Origin: Limisphaerales bacterium
GTDB taxonomy: Bacteria; Verrucomicrobiota; Verrucomicrobiia; Limisphaerales; PALSA-1396
NCBI GenBank assembly: GCA_003140275.1
Contig: PLJQ01000460.1
Coordinates: 1-9,242, forward strand
DNA: 9,242 bases
Direction: 5' to 3'
Made by a program: the position numbers and the translations under genes. The notes beneath the pieces were generated by a model. That model made no database searches and was not told where the DNA came from. It saw nothing but the letters and a program-made list of their open reading frames with translations. Below, in pieces: positions 5,714 to 9,242 of the stretch (positions are counted from its first letter, which is position 1; the number at the start of each line of letters is the position of its first letter).

Positions 5714-8700
5714 ATGATTAGCACTAGAGACAGCGCCCGCGAATTGCTCGGTCTGGACAAGGTAAACCAAGTGGAGCACGTAGCCATCTCACTCGCCTCG
5801 CCCGACGCCATTCGCTCTTGGTCCAAGGGGGAAGTCAAAAACCCCGAAACCATCAACTACCGCACCTTCAAGCCGGAAAAAGGCGGCTTGTTCTGCGAAC
5901 GCATTTTCGGTCCCGTCAAGGATTGGGAATGCTCTTGTGGCAAGTATAAACGCATCAAGCACCGCGGCGTGGTCTGCGACCGCTGTGGCGTCGAAGTCAC
6001 CTTGGCTCGCGTGCGCCGCGAACGCATGGGGCACATTGATTTGTCGGTACCAGTGTCGCACATCTGGTTTTTCAAGTGCATGCCCTCGCGCATTGGTTTG
6101 GTGCTCGACATGACGGCGCGCAATCTGGAGCGCGTTATTTATTACGAGGATTACATGGTAATCGACCCGGGCTCCACACCGCTGACCCAACACCAGTTGT
6201 TAAGCGAGCATGAGTATCGTGAGGCCAAGGAGACTTACGGCGTGGACGCTTTTGTGGCCAAGATCGGCGCCGAAGCGGTGCGCGAAGCTTTGGTCAAAGT
6301 GGACCTGGCCAAACAAATTGCCCACTTAGAAGTCGCCATGACCGAGACCAAGAGCAAACAAATCCGCAAGAAGATTGCCAAGCGCACCAAGTTGCTGCAA
6401 GCACTCTTGGCCTCCAAGAGCCGTCCCGAGTGGATGGTGCTTCTGGTGTTGCCGGTAATTCCACCCGACCTGCGCCCGCTTGTACCGCTTGAAGGTGGTC
6501 GTTTTGCGACGTCCGACCTGAACGATCTGTATCGTCGAGTCATTAACCGCAATAACCGGTTGAAGAACTTGCTTCAGCTCAAAACGCCCGAAGTCATCGT
6601 CCGTAACGAAAAGCGCATGTTGCAAGAGGCCGTGGACGCTTTGTTCGACAATGGTCGCCATGGTCGTGCCGTTACCGGCGCAGGCAACCGACCGTTGAAG
6701 TCGCTCAGTGACATGCTCAAAGGCAAGAGCGGTCGCTTCCGTCAGAACCTGCTGGGCAAACGTGTCGATTATTCCGGTCGTTCGGTCATCGTCATCGGTC
6801 CGGAACTGAAACTGCACCAGTGCGGTTTGCCGAAGAAAATGGCGCTCGTGTTATTCGAGCCGTTCATCATCCGGCGTCTGAAAGAACTCGGTTATGTTCA
6901 CACCGTTCGCTCCGCGAAAAAAATGATTGAGCGGCAATCACCGGAAGTGTGGGACATTCTTGAAGAAGTGACCAAGGGCCATCCGGTCCTGCTTAACCGC
7001 GCGCCAACCTTGCATCGATTGTCCATTCAAGCTTTCGAACCAATGCTTATTGAAGGGGAGGCCATCCGCATTCATCCGCTGGTCTGCACCGCCTACAACG
7101 CCGACTTTGACGGCGACCAAATGGCCGTGCATGTGCCGCTGAGCGTCGAGGCGCAATTGGAAGCACGCCTGCTGATGATGGCCCCCAACAACATCTTCAA
7201 CCCGTCCAGCGGCAAGCCAATCATGACGCCCACTCAGGACATCACGCTGGGCTGTTACTATTTGACCGTCGAACCGCGCGACATTGGCACCGCCAAAGAG
7301 ACCTCGCTGAAACTTTTTGGTTCCAAGAGCGAAGTTGTGTTCGCGCAGGACGACGGCGCCGTGACAACCCATGAGCGCATTCGCCTGGCCAATCCCGACT
7401 TCGGCAAGAAAACCGTTTACGGTGATTCCGAAAAGAAAGTCATCGAGACCACAGTGGGCCGCGTCATTTTCAGCGGCATTTGGCCGGAAGAACTTGGGTT
7501 TCCCAACAAGGTCATCGGCAAGCCCCAACTCGGCGAGTTGATCTGGACTTGTCACAAAATTGCCGGCCAGGAAAAAACCGTGGTAATGTTGGACAAACTT
7601 AAGGAACTGGGCTTCAAGGAAGCGACGGGTGCGGGCGTCTCCATTGGCATCGACGACATGATCATTCCGAAGGAAAAAGATCAGGAAATAGAAACGGCAC
7701 AGAAGCAAATCACAGAAGTGGAAAAGCAACATCGCAAAGGCGTCATCACTTCCGGCGAACGCTACAACAAAATCATCGACATCTGGACGCATTGCACCGA
7801 CCAGATCGCCAACGTCATGTTGCGGACCCTCGATCACAACCATGGCAAACGCGAATACAATCCAGTTTCGCTCATGGTCCATTCCGGCGCGCGCGGTAAC
7901 CGTCAACAAGTCCGCCAATTGGCTGGCGTGCGTGGTTTGATGGCTAAACCTTCTGGCGACATCATTGAGAAACCGATTCTCTCGAATTTCCGCGAAGGGT
8001 TGACCGTGCTCGAATACTTTATTTCCACACACGGCGCGCGCAAAGGACTGGCCGATACCGCGCTCAAGACGGCGGACTCCGGTTACATGACCCGAAAACT
8101 GGTGGACGTGGCGCAGGACGTGATCATTCGTGACGAGGATTGCGGCACCTCCAACGGCATCTGGGTTCAGTCCATTTATGAAGGTGAAGACGAGGTGGTG
8201 AAACTCAACGAGCGCCTGGTCGGGCGGTTTTCGTGCGACGATATAGTTGAGCCGGCAAATCCCAAAACAAAGATCGTGGGAGCGAACGAATTGATTGACG
8301 AAGTCAGGGCCAAGCTGATTGAAAACGGCGGTGTCGAGAAGGTGAAGATTCGTTCCGTGCTCACTTGCGAGAGCAAAGCGGGCGTCTGCATTTACTGCTA
8401 CGGCCGGAATCTGGCGACTGGTAACCTGGTCAAACTTGGCGAGGCGGTCGGTATTATCGCCGCGCAATCAATTGGTGAACCGGGCACGCAGTTGACGATG
8501 CGCACGTTCCACATCGGCGGCACGGCTTCGCAGGTTTTCAAACAGCCGCAGATCAAGGCCAAGTACGACGGCGTAGTACACTACAATGAATTGCGTCTGG
8601 TGGAATTGGAGGATGGTAACAACATCATTCTCAACAAGAACGGCTCCGTTTCTATTCTGGCCGAGGATGGCCGCGAGCTGGAAGCGCACAACCTGGTCAT

Positions 8701-9242
8701 CGGCGCGGTCATTTCCGTGCGCAACGGCGCCAAGGTCAAACGTGGCGAAACCTTCGTGCAATGGGACCCGTACAACGTGCCCATTCTCTCGGAGAAAGCC
8801 GGGCGGGTGAAATTCCACGACATCATCGAAGGGGTGACGATGAAGCAGGAAGTCGATGAAACCACCGGCCAGGAAGCCATGGTCATCATCGAGCACAAGG
8901 AAGATTTGCACCCGCAAATCATCATCACCGATGATGCGAACAAGAGCGAAGTTCTGGCCAGTTATCCGATTCCTTCCGGCGCGCACATCGTCGTCGGCGA
9001 AGGCGACAAAATTGTAGCCGGCACGCTGATGGCGAAGACACCCCGCAAAACATCAAAGACGCGCGACATCACCGGCGGCCTGCCGCGCGTGGCCGAGCTT
9101 TTCGAGGCGCGCCGTCCCAAGGACTGCGCGGTGATCGCCGAGATGGACGGCCGGGTCGAGTTCGGCCGCGACTACAAGAACAAGCGCCGCATCAAGATCA
9201 CCCCGGAAGAGGGCGACGCGGTCGAGTTCCTGATCCCCAAGG
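5714..9242 (+). CDS. rpoC: DNA-directed RNA polymerase subunit beta', 3'-truncated by the window edge
   Basis: RpoC supplies the catalytic metal-binding loop, clamp, bridge helix and trigger loop of RNA polymerase. The frame is open for 1176 codons to the right edge; compared with the 1407-residue E. coli protein about 220-230 residues are missing. Visible in order: zinc site 1 (C73, C75, C88, C91); clamp helices that bind sigma (about 268-315, DLYRRVINRNNRL); KRVDYSGRSVI switch region; the metal loop NADFDGD with D464, D466 and D468; bridge helix (about 767-800, THGARKGLADTALKTADSG); zinc site 2 (C810, C885, C892, C895); trigger-loop N-arm (TMRTFHIGG, ending at 936); a trigger-loop insertion of about 175 residues (940-1115, SI3 type); and the C-arm DITGGLPRVAELFEARRP. 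ATG 5714 is used because it gives the expected distance to zinc site 1 (three residues more than E. coli) and no other start codon exists back to the in-frame TGA at 5663. No SD is visible. Codon composition becomes very GC-rich at wobble positions after about 9059. Confidence 0.98.
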   Translation, partial: MISTRDSARELLGLDKVNQVEHVAISLASPDAIRSWSKGEVKNPETINYRTFKPEKGGLFCERIFGPVKDWECSCGKYKRIKHRGVVCDRCGVEVTLARVRRERMGHIDLSVPVSHIWFFKCMPSRIGLVLDMTARNLERVIYYEDYMVIDPGSTPLTQHQLLSEHEYREAKETYGVDAFVAKIGAEAVREALVKVDLAKQIAHLEVAMTETKSKQIRKKIAKRTKLLQALLASKSRPEWMVLLVLPVIPPDLRPLVPLEGGRFATSDLNDLYRRVINRNNRLKNLLQLKTPEVIVRNEKRMLQEAVDALFDNGRHGRAVTGAGNRPLKSLSDMLKGKSGRFRQNLLGKRVDYSGRSVIVIGPELKLHQCGLPKKMALVLFEPFIIRRLKELGYVHTVRSAKKMIERQSPEVWDILEEVTKGHPVLLNRAPTLHRLSIQAFEPMLIEGEAIRIHPLVCTAYNADFDGDQMAVHVPLSVEAQLEARLLMMAPNNIFNPSSGKPIMTPTQDITLGCYYLTVEPRDIGTAKETSLKLFGSKSEVVFAQDDGAVTTHERIRLANPDFGKKTVYGDSEKKVIETTVGRVIFSGIWPEELGFPNKVIGKPQLGELIWTCHKIAGQEKTVVMLDKLKELGFKEATGAGVSIGIDDMIIPKEKDQEIETAQKQITEVEKQHRKGVITSGERYNKIIDIWTHCTDQIANVMLRTLDHNHGKREYNPVSLMVHSGARGNRQQVRQLAGVRGLMAKPSGDIIEKPILSNFREGLTVLEYFISTHGARKGLADTALKTADSGYMTRKLVDVAQDVIIRDEDCGTSNGIWVQSIYEGEDEVVKLNERLVGRFSCDDIVEPANPKTKIVGANELIDEVRAKLIENGGVEKVKIRSVLTCESKAGVCIYCYGRNLATGNLVKLGEAVGIIAAQSIGEPGTQLTMRTFHIGGTASQVFKQPQIKAKYDGVVHYNELRLVELEDGNNIILNKNGSVSILAEDGRELEAHNLVIGAVISVRNGAKVKRGETFVQWDPYNVPILSEKAGRVKFHDIIEGVTMKQEVDETTGQEAMVIIEHKEDLHPQIIITDDANKSEVLASYPIPSGAHIVVGEGDKIVAGTLMAKTPRKTSKTRDITGGLPRVAELFEARRPKDCAVIAEMDGRVEFGRDYKNKRRIKITPEEGDAVEFLIPK

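Noticed and set aside
6938..8467. A 509-codon open frame on the - strand, antisense to rpoC
   Set aside because: It lies wholly inside the certain rpoC gene and its translation is rich in His, Phe, Asn and Asp without any recognisable domain. Such frames arise because TTA, CTA and TCA are rare in the codon use of the sense gene.
5714..9242. Possible frameshift or break in rpoC
   Set aside because: Zinc site 1, the NADFDGD loop, bridge helix, zinc site 2 and the trigger-loop arms all fall in one frame with nearly constant offset from E. coli numbering; the only missing part is what lies beyond the window edge.
1..9242. Mobile elements, CRISPR arrays, tRNA or rRNA genes
   Set aside because: No transposase-like product, no regularly spaced repeats and no tRNA-like folds were seen; the whole window is accounted for by five genes and short spacers.

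Overview
The window is part of a core bacterial information-processing operon, read entirely on the + strand: 3' part of rplA (L1), rplJ (L10), rplL (L7/L12), rpoB (RNA polymerase beta) and the 5' five-sixths of rpoC (beta'). This is the usual order of the bacterial rplKAJL-rpoBC cluster. Nothing is inserted, inverted or missing inside it. I see no mobile element, tRNA, CRISPR array or accessory gene. Both ends are cut: rplA lacks about 47 N-terminal residues, and rpoC runs off the right edge about 220-230 residues before its expected end.

Organism: a Gram-negative-type bacterium of moderate GC. Beta' carries the large insertion in the trigger loop (SI3 type), and beta carries a coiled-coil insertion before the GDKMAGRHGNK active-site block. 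My impression from the beta N-terminal region (LDWLECLREGVTYGAPLYV) is a Verrucomicrobiota or other PVC-group bacterium. That is recalled family resemblance, not a search result.

Layout: 1-566 rplA (partial); 567-592 a short plain spacer; 593-1105 rplJ; 1106-1242 a 137-base structured spacer with two hairpins and a Shine-Dalgarno (SD) site for rplL; 1243-1635 rplL; 1636-1846 a 211-base structured spacer with three hairpins, one a 14-bp stem followed by a T-rich run, and an SD site for rpoB; 1847-5659 rpoB; 5660-5713 a 54-base spacer with one hairpin; 5714-9242 rpoC (partial). All frames are open and catalytic and zinc-binding residues are intact.

How the genes work together: L1 forms the L1 stalk of the ribosome. 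L10 and L7/L12 form the stalk that recruits translation factors. RpoB and RpoC form the catalytic core of RNA polymerase. L7/L12 is needed in several copies per ribosome, while polymerase is needed in far smaller amounts, so the transcript must be tuned around rplL. The inferred structured RNA on both sides of rplL, and the attenuator-like hairpin before rpoB, fit that need. They are the most interesting non-coding content here. No new biological system is evident; the points worth checking are the intergenic RNA elements, a codon-composition jump at the far end of rpoC, and a few local protein and sequence oddities.
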